A DNA stretch of 28,866 nucleotides, from NCBI GenBank assembly GCA_007135385.1, contig SLIY01000069.1, forward strand, positions 1 to 28,866. Direction: 5' to 3'. The position numbers and the translations under genes were made by a program. The stretch's first letter is position 1. Each line of letters opens with the position of its first letter. Shown one piece after another: positions 14,348-22,002 of the stretch. The notes beneath the pieces were generated by a model that worked only from the letters and a program-made list of their open reading frames with translations, did not search any database and had not been told where the DNA came from. The DNA comes from Leptolyngbyaceae cyanobacterium CSSed165cm_216. Its GTDB lineage: Bacteria > Cyanobacteriota > Cyanobacteriia > Phormidesmidales > Phormidesmidaceae.

Positions 14348-15994
14348 TTAGTTAAGGGCCGTGGATAGATTGCTGACCGCTCGCTCCAGGCGAGCCAGGG
14401 CGCGATTATAGTCAAGCACCGCACGCACTAGATTACCCTGGGCTTCTGTCAGCTCTCGGGTAGCACTGGTTACATCTAGCTGGGTGCCAACGCCCGCATT
14501 AAACCGCAGGTTAGCTAAGTCTAGCGCCTCCCGCGCCTGGTTCTCGGCGGCTCGGGCCGTGTCAATGTTCGCCTGGTTAGCCACCAAGGTGTAGTAGGCT
14601 TCTTCAACTTCTAAACGGATGTCGTTACGAGAGCTAGCGTAGTCTAACTCGCTAGTTTGAATGTCCAGGTCGCTCTGGGTGGCTCGGGCTCTGGCGGCGC
14701 CTCCATCAAACAACTGCCAAGTAAACTGTGCCCCCAGGGAGAACCCATCATCCAAAGAGGAGGACACCCCAGCCGGGGAAGTCAGCAGACCTTGCAGTCC
14801 ATACTGGGCAAATACCCCAAGATTAGGCCGAATTTGGGCTAGCCGTAGCTGCCGTTGGGATTCATTAAACTCTCGTTCGACCAAAGCTTGCTCTAGCTCA
14901 GCCCGATTTTGAAAGGCGAGCACAATGCTTTCTTCTAGGGAGAGCGGCCAACTGCCAGCGATTTCAACCGCCAGGGTAGTGAGGTCGATGGTGGGAGGCA
15001 CATTCAGCCGCCGGGCTAACTGTCGCTGGGCAATTTGCCGTTGGCTTGTGGCCTGGGTCAGGGACTGGCGGGCATTTGCCAGTTGCACCTCAGCTTGCAA
15101 CACATCAAACCGGGTGCCCACCCCGACCTCTTCCCGCAGTTGGGTGTCGCGGAGATTGCGCTCCGCTTCCGCTAAGAAACCCTGATTAATTCGGATCTGT
15201 TCGATCGCCTCTTGTACGGCGTAGTAGTCATTTATGGTCGCTAGGCGCAACTCTTGACGGGTTTGCTCAACCCCTAACTCCGCCAACCGGACTTGGTCTT
15301 CTGCAGCTCGAATACTTGCCGATCGCGCCCCAGATATCCCCAGGTCATACTCAGCCCTAACATTCGCCCCTAAGCGGGTGCTAGTGCCACCCCCACCCCC
15401 AACCCCTGCCCCCTGGCCTGAAAAACCCTGATTGCTAGTTTCTAAGGTGCTATTCAGGCTGGCGGTCGGCAAGAGGGCGGCTCGTTCCGCCTGCAGTCCG
15501 GCTTGACTGCGTTCCAGCTGCAACAGGGCAGTACGTAAAGTTTCACTGTTGCGAAAGGCCAATTCAATCGCTGTTTCTAGGGAAATGGGCTGGGTACCGA
15601 TAATGTCCACTTCTTCTGGAGTGGTGGGAGTCAGCAGCGGGTTAGGGTCAGGAATGAGTGAGTCAGGCGGGGTGTCAAACCCCTCCTCCGTGGGGCGATC
15701 GGACTGAGGAATGGCCACCTGAGGCCGAGGCTGCGCTGGTGGGGAAGGGGAGGGCGCATCGGCATCAGCCGGATCATCGCCCAAGGGAACAGTTTCCTCG
15801 CCGGGCTCTAGGGATAGGGTGGGTTGTGGCGACCGAGCCGCCGCAGGGACTACGGTTGCGTCTACCGCTGTGGAGTTGTCATCCTCGACCGACGCTTCAG
15901 GGGCGGCCATTAAGGGCAGCGGCGCCCAAGCTACGGCAGCCCCTAATCCAAAGGACAGCAGGCAGCGACAATACGAGTTCAGCATAAGTCCCAT
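14348..15994 (-). CDS. TolC-family outer membrane efflux protein
   Basis: A 548-residue outer-membrane channel for type I secretion or tripartite efflux. A signal peptide (about 1-31, cleavage near MAAPEA) is followed by an acidic, proline-rich linker (about 32-125), longer than in E. coli TolC, and then the two OEP repeats: ISLETAIELAFRNSETLRTALLQLERSQ begins the first and LSLEESIVLAFQNRAELEQALVE the second. Long alpha-hairpins (QAEVQLANARQSLTQATSQRQ; LDVTSATRELTEAQGNLVRAVLDYNRALARLERA) form the periplasmic tunnel. The conserved GVGTRFDVLQAE and GVGTQLDVTSA turns mark the two repeats. No membrane-fusion protein or inner-membrane pump is adjacent, so the channel probably serves several exporters, as in other cyanobacteria. 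The start could also be the ATG three codons downstream. Confidence 0.93.
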   Translation of the reverse strand: MGLMLNSYCRCLLSFGLGAAVAWAPLPLMAAPEASVEDDNSTAVDATVVPAAARSPQPTLSLEPGEETVPLGDDPADADAPSPSPPAQPRPQVAIPQSDRPTEEGFDTPPDSLIPDPNPLLTPTTPEEVDIIGTQPISLETAIELAFRNSETLRTALLQLERSQAGLQAERAALLPTASLNSTLETSNQGFSGQGAGVGGGGGTSTRLGANVRAEYDLGISGARSASIRAAEDQVRLAELGVEQTRQELRLATINDYYAVQEAIEQIRINQGFLAEAERNLRDTQLREEVGVGTRFDVLQAEVQLANARQSLTQATSQRQIAQRQLARRLNVPPTIDLTTLAVEIAGSWPLSLEESIVLAFQNRAELEQALVEREFNESQRQLRLAQIRPNLGVFAQYGLQGLLTSPAGVSSSLDDGFSLGAQFTWQLFDGGAARARATQSDLDIQTSELDYASSRNDIRLEVEEAYYTLVANQANIDTARAAENQAREALDLANLRFNAGVGTQLDVTSATRELTEAQGNLVRAVLDYNRALARLERAVSNLSTALN

Positions 15995-16003
15995 TTAGTT
16001 GAG

Positions 16004-16021
16004 TGAAGTTTTTTTACTTCA
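16004..16021. promoter_or_regulatory. Dyad upstream of tolC-like gene
   Basis: TGAAGT (16004-16009) and ACTTCA (16016-16021) are perfect inverted repeats separated by six T bases, 10 bases upstream of the TolC start on the minus strand. The size fits a dimeric repressor site or a short leader hairpin. No matching copy was noticed elsewhere. The rest of 15995-16190 holds no gene. Confidence 0.3.
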
Positions 16022-16190
16022 GTCTTTTAGCATATCGGGATCTGGCATGACTTGAGTCACCCTAGCCAAGATTCGTGCCGATAGACTGACAGCGCAGTTA
16101 AAGCCTGACCAGTAACGCTGAGTCAGACTGGCTATAGCATACTAAACCGTTTAGTTCAAAAAGATCTGTGGCCCTAGGAATCAGGCCGGG

Positions 16191-17600
16191 TTAAGACGGG
16201 GTCCAGTAGCCTGCCGCTGCTTGCAGGTCGGCGTAGATGGGACGTGGCATTTGCCCAAGACAGCCCTTAATCAGCGCCTCGGTGTTATCCACTGGCAAGA
16301 TCGGGCATTGCAGTTGCTGACTCACCTCAGCGATACTCATGTCATCTAGGAACAGGGTATCAGCCGGGTCACCAGAATCACTAGGCTTGAGCATAACGGC
16401 AGGCAACAGCAGCAAATCGCCCAGGGGCCAGTCTTGTAGTCCATGGATCAGATCATGGCCGGTGAGTAGCCCAGTGACCGTCATGGCGCGCCCCCAATAA
16501 TCACTGGCGAGAGGGGCTAAATGAACCGTGAGTCCGTCCACTTGGTTGAGGCGATCGCATAGGGGTTGAAATGCATGTTCCACCGCATTGCCCACGAGCC
16601 AAGTCAGGGTGCGCGGCGGGTCAACGGCGGCGGGCAGGTAAGCCTCGGCAGCGGCTTCAAATTGTTGGATGAATTGCCGAATGGAACCGACCCCATTGCC
16701 CAGTTGGGGATAGTCTTCGTAGTGACTGGCGGGGGGTATCGGCTGTTGGGCCAACAGAAACCATTCGTCGGCCAGCCAAGCGAAGGTGGTGCCAAACCGC
16801 TGACGAAACTCGGCTTGGAGGGCTTGGACTTGGGTAATCACCTGCCGCGCATCAGTCTGGCTAACTGGAGTTAGCTCGTCGTCGGCAGGACGAAACCGGG
16901 TCAACCCCACGGGCACCACCGCCGCCGAGATCACCGCTGGGGTGTCCCCCTGGTGGAAATGGGCCAGGTCCCTGAGGGTGGTATCGAGGTGATCGCCGTC
17001 ATTGATGCCGGGGCAGACCACCACCTGGGCATGAATTTGCAGCCGCCGGGTCTGGAACCAGGCTAATTGGTCCAGGATTTGTCCGGCCCTGAGGTTCTTA
17101 AGCAGGCGCGATCGCACCTCTGGTTCGGTCGCATGGACGGATACGTATAACGGCGATAGCCGCAGTTGGGCAATGCGCTCCCACTCTTGGGGCAGTAGGT
17201 TGGTCAGGGTTAGGTAACTGCCATAAAGGAAGCTAAGCCGATAGTCGTCGTCTTTGAGATAGAGGGTGTTGCGCTTGCCCGGTGGTTGCTGATCAATAAA
17301 GCAAAAGGGACAGGCATTGTTGCACTGGATCAGCCCGTCAAACAGGGCAGTGTCAAACTCTAAGCCCAGGTCATCGTCGATGTCTTTTTCAATCTCTACC
17401 CGGTGGGTCTTGCCCCGACTGTCTAATACCTCCAGGGTTAGATCCTGATCGGCGCAGAGAAAGCGGTAGTCAATTAAATCCCGGGGTCGCTGGCCATTAA
17501 TCGAGACCAGGGCATCCCCTGGTTCAAAGCCAATGTCTTCAGCAATGGAGTCGGGGAGTACAGCGGTGATGCGGGCGGGACGGATAGCCTGGGTGCCCAT
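16191..17600 (-). CDS. TIGR03279 PDZ/radical-SAM/DUF512 protein
   Basis: A 469-residue cyanobacterial-type iron-sulfur protein. An N-terminal PDZ-like domain (about 9-70: ITAVLPDSIAEDIGFEPGDALVSING) precedes a radical-SAM-like barrel with Cys93, Cys97 and Cys100 in CNNACPFC, the expected 4Fe-4S ligands, followed by FIDQQPPGKRNTLYLKDDDYRLSF-type sequence and a C-terminal DUF512 region (about 270-460). In Clostridia and other bacteria, DUF512 radical SAM proteins are also uncharacterised; the cyanobacterial group is TIGR03279. The start ATG lies 42 bases after the uppP stop on the same strand, so the two form a likely operon. The substrate is unknown; the reductive iron-sulfur chemistry is inferred from the Cys motif. 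Confidence 0.9.
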   Translation of the reverse strand: MGTQAIRPARITAVLPDSIAEDIGFEPGDALVSINGQRPRDLIDYRFLCADQDLTLEVLDSRGKTHRVEIEKDIDDDLGLEFDTALFDGLIQCNNACPFCFIDQQPPGKRNTLYLKDDDYRLSFLYGSYLTLTNLLPQEWERIAQLRLSPLYVSVHATEPEVRSRLLKNLRAGQILDQLAWFQTRRLQIHAQVVVCPGINDGDHLDTTLRDLAHFHQGDTPAVISAAVVPVGLTRFRPADDELTPVSQTDARQVITQVQALQAEFRQRFGTTFAWLADEWFLLAQQPIPPASHYEDYPQLGNGVGSIRQFIQQFEAAAEAYLPAAVDPPRTLTWLVGNAVEHAFQPLCDRLNQVDGLTVHLAPLASDYWGRAMTVTGLLTGHDLIHGLQDWPLGDLLLLPAVMLKPSDSGDPADTLFLDDMSIAEVSQQLQCPILPVDNTEALIKGCLGQMPRPIYADLQAAAGYWTPS

Positions 17601-17642
17601 GGGCGCAATGGTTGAACGTCGGCTTTTCCATATTAGGGGGTA

Positions 17643-18479
17643 TTAAAGATTCGGCGTATGGCCCATGGCGATCGCCGTTAAAATCACCACCCCAAAGGCC
17701 AGTCGGTACCAGACAAATACCCAGGTGGTATGGCGCTTCAAAAAGCCAATCAACCACACAATGGATAAATAAGAGGAAATTACGGTAGCGATCAGGCCGA
17801 CGGTGAGGGGTAGCCAACCGATGGTTTCGGTGCCTGCGTCAAAAAAGTCTTTAAATTCCACCAGCCCAGCCAGGGTAATGGCTGGAATCCCCATTAAAAA
17901 AGAGAAACGGGCCGCAGTAGAGCGCTCTAGCCCCATGAATAGCCCGGCCGTCAACGTTGCCCCGGCCCGTGACACCCCAGGAATAATCGCCAGGGCTTGG
18001 CCTAGCCCCATGGTGATGCCGTCGTGCATTTTCAGAGACTCAAACGTACGAATGCGGGAGCCCACTATTTCAGCTACCCCAAGCAACCCGGCCATCACAA
18101 TTGAGACAATGGCAATGGTGGCACTGCTGCGTAAAAACGAGTTGTCAAAGTCGGGGATAAACACTTTGACAAAAATACCGCCGATAATTAGCGGCAGGGT
18201 ACCCAGCAAAATCCCAAGGCCCAGGCGAAAGTCAGGGGCCTCATAGTCGCGATCGCGTATCGCCTTCACCATCCCCGTGGTGACCTGCACCAAATCATCC
18301 CAGAAGTACCAAAGAATCGCTGCAATGCTACCCAACTGAATCACGGCCGTAAACGCTACCCCTGGATCCCCCCAACCCAGGAGCACCGGCACAATCTTGA
18401 CGTGGGCAGTGCTGCTAATTGGCAAAAACTCAGTAAAGCCTTGCACGACCCCAATCACAATCGCTTGCCACAGGGACAT
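17643..18479 (-). CDS. uppP: Undecaprenyl-diphosphate phosphatase UppP (BacA)
   Basis: This integral membrane enzyme dephosphorylates undecaprenyl diphosphate so that the lipid carrier can be reused in peptidoglycan and polysaccharide synthesis; overexpression of family members gives bacitracin resistance. The signature GVVQGFTEFLPISSTAHVKI near the N-terminus holds the catalytic Glu and Ser region, and the second motif PGVSRAGATLTAGLFMGLERSTAARFSFLMGIPAI holds the conserved Arg. About eight hydrophobic segments are visible. I chose the ATG at 18479 (278 residues, the usual family length) because a candidate promoter places the transcription start near 18556. An in-frame ATG at 18557 would add 26 poorly conserved residues and would be leaderless. 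It is the first gene of a probable operon with the TIGR03279 gene. Confidence 0.95.
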   Translation of the reverse strand: MSLWQAIVIGVVQGFTEFLPISSTAHVKIVPVLLGWGDPGVAFTAVIQLGSIAAILWYFWDDLVQVTTGMVKAIRDRDYEAPDFRLGLGILLGTLPLIIGGIFVKVFIPDFDNSFLRSSATIAIVSIVMAGLLGVAEIVGSRIRTFESLKMHDGITMGLGQALAIIPGVSRAGATLTAGLFMGLERSTAARFSFLMGIPAITLAGLVEFKDFFDAGTETIGWLPLTVGLIATVISSYLSIVWLIGFLKRHTTWVFVWYRLAFGVVILTAIAMGHTPNL

Positions 18480-18562
18480 ATCTGTTAAGAGAGGTATGTT
18501 CTCGCCGCTGCCAGTCTGAGCCAGCCACGACAATCCGGTGCAATAGCTTGTTTCCATAAATA

Positions 18563-18592
18563 ACTATATATACTAAAGGACAGGCACGCCAA
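18563..18592 (-). promoter_or_regulatory. Candidate uppP promoter
   Basis: On the minus strand TTGGCG (18587-18592) and TATAGT (18563-18568) are separated by 18 bases. Transcription would start close to 18556, leaving a leader of about 77 nt before the ATG at 18479. Confidence 0.45.
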
Positions 18593-18736
18593 AATAGGTT
18601 TCGTACTATCTCTTTTGGATTGTACGGAAGCCTGGGTCCCCTTGCCCTGGGAAATCTAAAGTCTTTGTTCAGGCTTAATATCCACTAACGTTCCCCTTAA
18701 AGGGATTTCACTGGAGCCATTCAGTCGCCTAGCGCC

Positions 18737-19513
18737 ATGCATACCCCCCGGGGGCATGTTATGTTAAAAACAGTTAACCTCAACCCTAGAATTCTCTTGA
18801 GTCTTTCCTACAGTTCCAACCCTGCTAAAGGAATCCTGGCGCGGCTGGCAGTGGTGTCTAACTGGGCTGCTGTGTCACAACCACAAATTCAGGTGTTTAT
18901 GGCCGCTTTGGCCCTAGTGATTTTGCCTGTGTTTGTGCAAGCCCCTTTAGTGCGTTACTTTCCTTGGGTCAGTTTGGTCATGACCCTGGGCTGGCTGGGG
19001 CTGGGGTGGTACCTAATGCAGCGTCCCCGTTGGCAGGTATGGGGCGATTTGATCATCGGATTTGGCTGGATTTGGCTCACAGGTACAATTTACTGGGGCT
19101 GGCTACGGTGGGAGCCAGTGGTACATCTGCCTGTGGAAGCCCTGGGCTTACCCATTGCCATCCTCTGTTTACGCTGGGGTTGGGGGCGTGTCGGTAGTTA
19201 CTTCTTCCTGGGTTCTCTGTTGGGCACGGCCGTCACCGATCTATACATTAATTGGATGCAGCTATTTCCCCAGTGGCGACAGCTGATGCGGGTTGATCCC
19301 GATTATGCCCCAGCAGTGCTGCAAGCGGCAGCTACATCTCTGGAAACCGACATTGCCGCTGGCCGGGCCGTTGTTCTGGTGATTTTCTTGCTGGTGGCTA
19401 CTGGGGTCGCCCTCACCACCTCTCGTCAATTGGCCTGGTGGGCCTTCGGCGGAGCTGTGTTTAGTACCTTGATTGTGGATGGTTTGTTCTTTCTGGTTGC
19501 TATGGCCGCTTAG
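18737..19513 (+). CDS. DUF3120 family membrane protein
   Basis: A 258-residue membrane protein with about seven hydrophobic segments spread between residues 55 and 255. The conserved-looking core PQIQVFMAALALVILPVFVQAPLVRYFPWVSL, the PRWQVWGDLIIGFGWIWLTGTIYWGWLRWEPVVHLPVEA stretch and YINWMQLFPQWRQLM match my memory of DUF3120, a cyanobacterial family of unknown function. No enzymatic motif is visible. The first ATG (18737) is followed by a C6G5 palindrome; the in-frame ATG at 18761 is a realistic alternative start. The gene diverges from uppP across a gap of about 180-260 bases. It may act in the photosynthetic or cytoplasmic membrane, but the sequence does not show which. Confidence 0.85.
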   Translation: MHTPRGHVMLKTVNLNPRILLSLSYSSNPAKGILARLAVVSNWAAVSQPQIQVFMAALALVILPVFVQAPLVRYFPWVSLVMTLGWLGLGWYLMQRPRWQVWGDLIIGFGWIWLTGTIYWGWLRWEPVVHLPVEALGLPIAILCLRWGWGRVGSYFFLGSLLGTAVTDLYINWMQLFPQWRQLMRVDPDYAPAVLQAAATSLETDIAAGRAVVLVIFLLVATGVALTTSRQLAWWAFGGAVFSTLIVDGLFFLVAMAA

Positions 19514-19529
19514 GGATGCATTGCCGATG

Positions 19530-19559
19530 CCCACAGCCATCTGCCCCACAGCCATCTGT
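19530..19559. repeat. 15-bp near-perfect tandem duplication
   Basis: CCCACAGCCATCTGC (19530-19544) is followed directly by CCCACAGCCATCTGT (19545-19559), 14 of 15 bases identical, starting 17 bases after the DUF3120 stop. It does not form a terminator. Confidence 0.85.
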
Positions 19560-19645
19560 ATAGTGCTATAGCTCGCCAACTGGGTATCTCTGGCATAATG
19601 AGGACGTCCTGGGGTCTTTGACAACTTTGACTCGAGGTCTTGTTT

Positions 19646-20647
19646 ATGGCCTGTAGCCCTGTGACTTTTCAGCTTGGCCCCTATTTAGTCCTTAAGACTG
19701 ATTCTGGCAGCCGTCAACTGTCGCTGTTTAACCATACCTGCTGGACGGTAGGACGTAGCGACGATAATAGCCTGGTGTTGCCCGATCGCTGGATTTCTCG
19801 TAATCACGCCATGCTGCAAGGCATGGTTAATGGCGAGTTTTATTTGATCGATCTAGGTAGTCGCAATGGCACCTTCTTGAACGGACGACGGGTGAGCGTA
19901 CCAGTTACCCTCCACGACGGCGATCGCATCACCTTTGGCCAAACTGAGCTGCAATTTTTCTGCCCCCCCTCTAGCGCCGGTACCGAGGCTCAAGCCTCCC
20001 AACTTGCTCCCCCCAACCGTGATCTGACCGCGACAGCGATGCTGCATGTACGGCGGTTGATTTCGGTAATGGTCGTGGATATTCGAGACTTTACGGTGAT
20101 GACGCGACAGATTGACGAGAGAATTCTGTCGGAGGCGATCGGCACTTGGTTTCGCCGGGCCGGAGAAATCATCAGTCAATACGACAGCTGGGTTGACAAG
20201 TACATTGGCGATGCGGTGATGGCAGTCTGGATTCACGATCCGGACCATGATATCCAAGCTGACATGTTAGACCTGATGCGGGCCGTCAGTGACCTAGCGA
20301 CCATGACCAGCCAGCTTCATCAGCAGTTCCCCCTTCCCTTTCCCCTCCGGATTGGAGCAGGGGTAAATACGGGCTATGCCATGGTGGGCAACGCCGGATC
20401 TGGCACCCACCCAGACTATACGGCCCTAGGCGATACCGTGAATGCTGCCTTTCGTTTAGAAACCGCCACCAAAGCGTTGGCCATAGACCTGGCCATGGGG
20501 GAAACGACCTATGAGTGTCTGCAAGAGGTGGGGGCGAGTGAGCCGTTCTTTAAGCGCCGCACCCTGGTGCTCAAGGGTTACGATAGCCCGATCACGGCCC
20601 ACGGCGGCACGTTTTCTGACCTGACCCGATTTTTGATCAGTCACTAA
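19646..20647 (+). CDS. FHA-domain adenylate cyclase (class III)
   Basis: A 333-residue soluble signalling protein that should make cAMP from ATP. The N-terminal FHA domain (about 8-105) binds phosphothreonine peptides and keeps the key residues Gly36-Arg37, Ser51/His54 (SRNHA) and Asn74-Gly75 (SRNGTFLNG). The class III cyclase domain (about 137-320) has both metal aspartates (Asp145 in VVDIRDF, Asp189 in KYIGDA), the adenine-selecting pair Lys185 and Thr259 (DYTALG), and transition-state residues Asn266 and Arg270 (VNAAFRLE). All catalytic residues are therefore present, and Thr at the purine position places it in class IIIb, a group often stimulated by bicarbonate. The ATG at 19646 is preceded by GAGG 8 bases upstream; an in-frame TTG at 19640 is less likely. 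The VKOR gene follows 75 bases downstream on the same strand. Confidence 0.93.
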   Translation: MACSPVTFQLGPYLVLKTDSGSRQLSLFNHTCWTVGRSDDNSLVLPDRWISRNHAMLQGMVNGEFYLIDLGSRNGTFLNGRRVSVPVTLHDGDRITFGQTELQFFCPPSSAGTEAQASQLAPPNRDLTATAMLHVRRLISVMVVDIRDFTVMTRQIDERILSEAIGTWFRRAGEIISQYDSWVDKYIGDAVMAVWIHDPDHDIQADMLDLMRAVSDLATMTSQLHQQFPLPFPLRIGAGVNTGYAMVGNAGSGTHPDYTALGDTVNAAFRLETATKALAIDLAMGETTYECLQEVGASEPFFKRRTLVLKGYDSPITAHGGTFSDLTRFLISH

Positions 20648-20722
20648 TGGGCATACTTGTAGGTAGACGATCTAACCGGTCGCCCTCACTAGACCATAGG
20701 TTTGACTGTTGGAGAGTACACT

Positions 20723-21646
20723 ATGCCCCGTCATCACCAATCTAATCGCTGGATTCATCGCCGTTCTCGCCTGTTGTTGGCGGCGATCGCGACCATTGGT
20801 GCGATCGAAACGGCTTTCCTGACCATGGCCACGCTTACGGGGGGCGATGTTTGTCCTACCGAAGGCTGCGATCGCGTCGTCAACAGCCCCTACGCCACTA
20901 TTTTTGGCCTGCCGCTGACCTTATTTGGCTTTCTGGGCTACGTAGCCATGTTGGTCCTCGCTACGGCACCCTTGTGGATTAACCCCAGCCAGCGCAAAGA
21001 CCTGCGTCAAACCCTAGAAGACCATACTTGGCCCCTGATCTTTGGCTTAGCCACGGCGATGGTCACCTTTAGTGCCTACTTGATGGTGATCATGACCTTT
21101 GAGATCAGAGCCTTTTGCATCTTTTGTGTGGTCTCGGCCCTCTTAGCCCTGGCCATGTTTGTGATTAGTATCGTCGGCCATCGCTGGCGAGATATCGGCC
21201 AGTTGGTCTTTGCTGGCTTGATTATTGCCACGGTCACCCTGGTCAGCATTATGGCGATTTATGCGCCGATTCGGGCCGATAATGGTAATGGGGCGATCGC
21301 CCCCAATGGAGAAACTGGCCCCGCCATTACCACCACCTCTGGCCCTGCCGAAATTGCCCTGGCCCAACACCTGAGCGACAGCGGTGCCCTGTTCTATGCC
21401 ACCTGGTGGTGCCCCTTCTGCCATGACCAAAAGCAACTGTTTGGTTTAGAAGCCACTGCCCTGCTGCCCTATGTGGAATGCGACCCCCAGGGCGTCAACC
21501 CCCAACCCGAGGTCTGTCAGGCCCAACCTGACCTCCAGGGCTATCCCTCCTGGGAAATTGACGGCGAACTCTACCCCGGTCTTCTGCCCCTAGAGCGACT
21601 GGCCGAGCTCTCTGGCTACCCAGGGCCAATGGACTTTCGCAATTAG
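20723..21646 (+). CDS. VKOR-thioredoxin fusion, disulfide-forming enzyme
   Basis: A 307-residue membrane oxidoreductase that forms disulfides in exported proteins and passes electrons to quinone, the cyanobacterial counterpart of DsbB plus a DsbA-like domain and of plant LTO1. The VKOR part (about 15-185, four to five helices) has the loop cysteines Cys44 and Cys49 (CPTEGC), Ser55, and the quinone-side pair Cys132-Cys135 (CIFC). A linker leads to a thioredoxin-like domain (about 205-307) with Cys230-Cys233 (WWCPFC) and an extra pair Cys253/Cys265. Every redox cysteine expected for the fusion is present. GGAGAG lies 6 bases before the ATG at 20723; the in-frame TTG at 20702 has no such site. 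Its position after the cyclase gene permits co-transcription. Confidence 0.95.
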   Translation: MPRHHQSNRWIHRRSRLLLAAIATIGAIETAFLTMATLTGGDVCPTEGCDRVVNSPYATIFGLPLTLFGFLGYVAMLVLATAPLWINPSQRKDLRQTLEDHTWPLIFGLATAMVTFSAYLMVIMTFEIRAFCIFCVVSALLALAMFVISIVGHRWRDIGQLVFAGLIIATVTLVSIMAIYAPIRADNGNGAIAPNGETGPAITTTSGPAEIALAQHLSDSGALFYATWWCPFCHDQKQLFGLEATALLPYVECDPQGVNPQPEVCQAQPDLQGYPSWEIDGELYPGLLPLERLAELSGYPGPMDFRN

Positions 21647-21656
21647 CGATCGGGGT

Positions 21657-21682
21657 GCGGTTTACGGTCTGCGGTCCAGGCC
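21657..21682 (-). repeat. Hairpin repeat, partial copy 2
   Basis: Read on the minus strand, GGACCGCAGACCGTAAACCG here closely matches GGACCGCAGGCCGTAGACCG inside the element at 24448-24467 (18 of 20 bases) and resembles the interior of the element at 266-332. The outer GGTTCAC arms are missing, so it is a solo or truncated copy. It lies just after the VKOR stop and beside the decayed gene fragment. Confidence 0.5.
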
Positions 21683-21690
21683 CGCTCTGA

Positions 21691-21894
21691 AATGAGCATC
21701 GCTCCCATTCTGGTAGAGCTCAAGCGCCTGCTGAACGATCAATCGAACCTATCTATGGGGCCGTTACCACAGGCAACCAGGGGAAGTTTTTGAGTCTTCA
21801 AGGGGACACGGCCTACATTGACCAGAAAAACTATTACATTGATCGAATCCAGGAGCCAGCCACCCCTTCCTGTTCCCTGCAACCCAGCCTCTGA
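21691..21894 (+). pseudogene. Decayed C-terminal fragment of a common cyanobacterial hypothetical protein
   Basis: A 67-codon open stretch without a start codon, between TGA at 21688 and TGA at 21892. It reads ...IEPIYGAVTTGNQGKFLSLQGD followed by TAYIDQKNYYIDRIQEP. From memory this matches the C-terminal consensus of an abundant cyanobacterial family of about 180-200 residues: I-x-x-I-Y-G-x-V-T-T-G-x-x-W-K-F-L, then YID, YYID and ILGIL. The N-terminal two thirds are absent, the conserved Trp is Gly, and the final ILGIL is replaced after a likely frameshift. I therefore read it as a remnant. The surrounding gap 21647-22002 holds only this and the repeat copy. A different frame gives an ATG-initiated 34-codon peptide that I do not believe. 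Confidence 0.5.
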
Positions 21895-22002
21895 AATCGG
21901 CCGCGAGGGAGTCCTATTTTTTTTTGCCAGCTAATTCAGGACAAGGTTCAGATGGTATCCGCTTAGGGCTAAGATCGGTAAGCAACTTCCCCCAGCGCTA
22001 GT

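Noticed and set aside
18740..18758. CCCCCCGGGGG palindrome at the DUF3120 start as a terminator or operator
   Set aside because: The arms almost touch, so a stable hairpin has only a few pairs, and there is no U-tract or second copy. It may simply be chance.
21692..21796. ATG-initiated 34-codon frame (MSIAPILVELKRLLND...)
   Set aside because: It overlaps the pseudogene fragment in another frame, has no ribosome-binding site and stops before the region where the fragment's family signature is clear.
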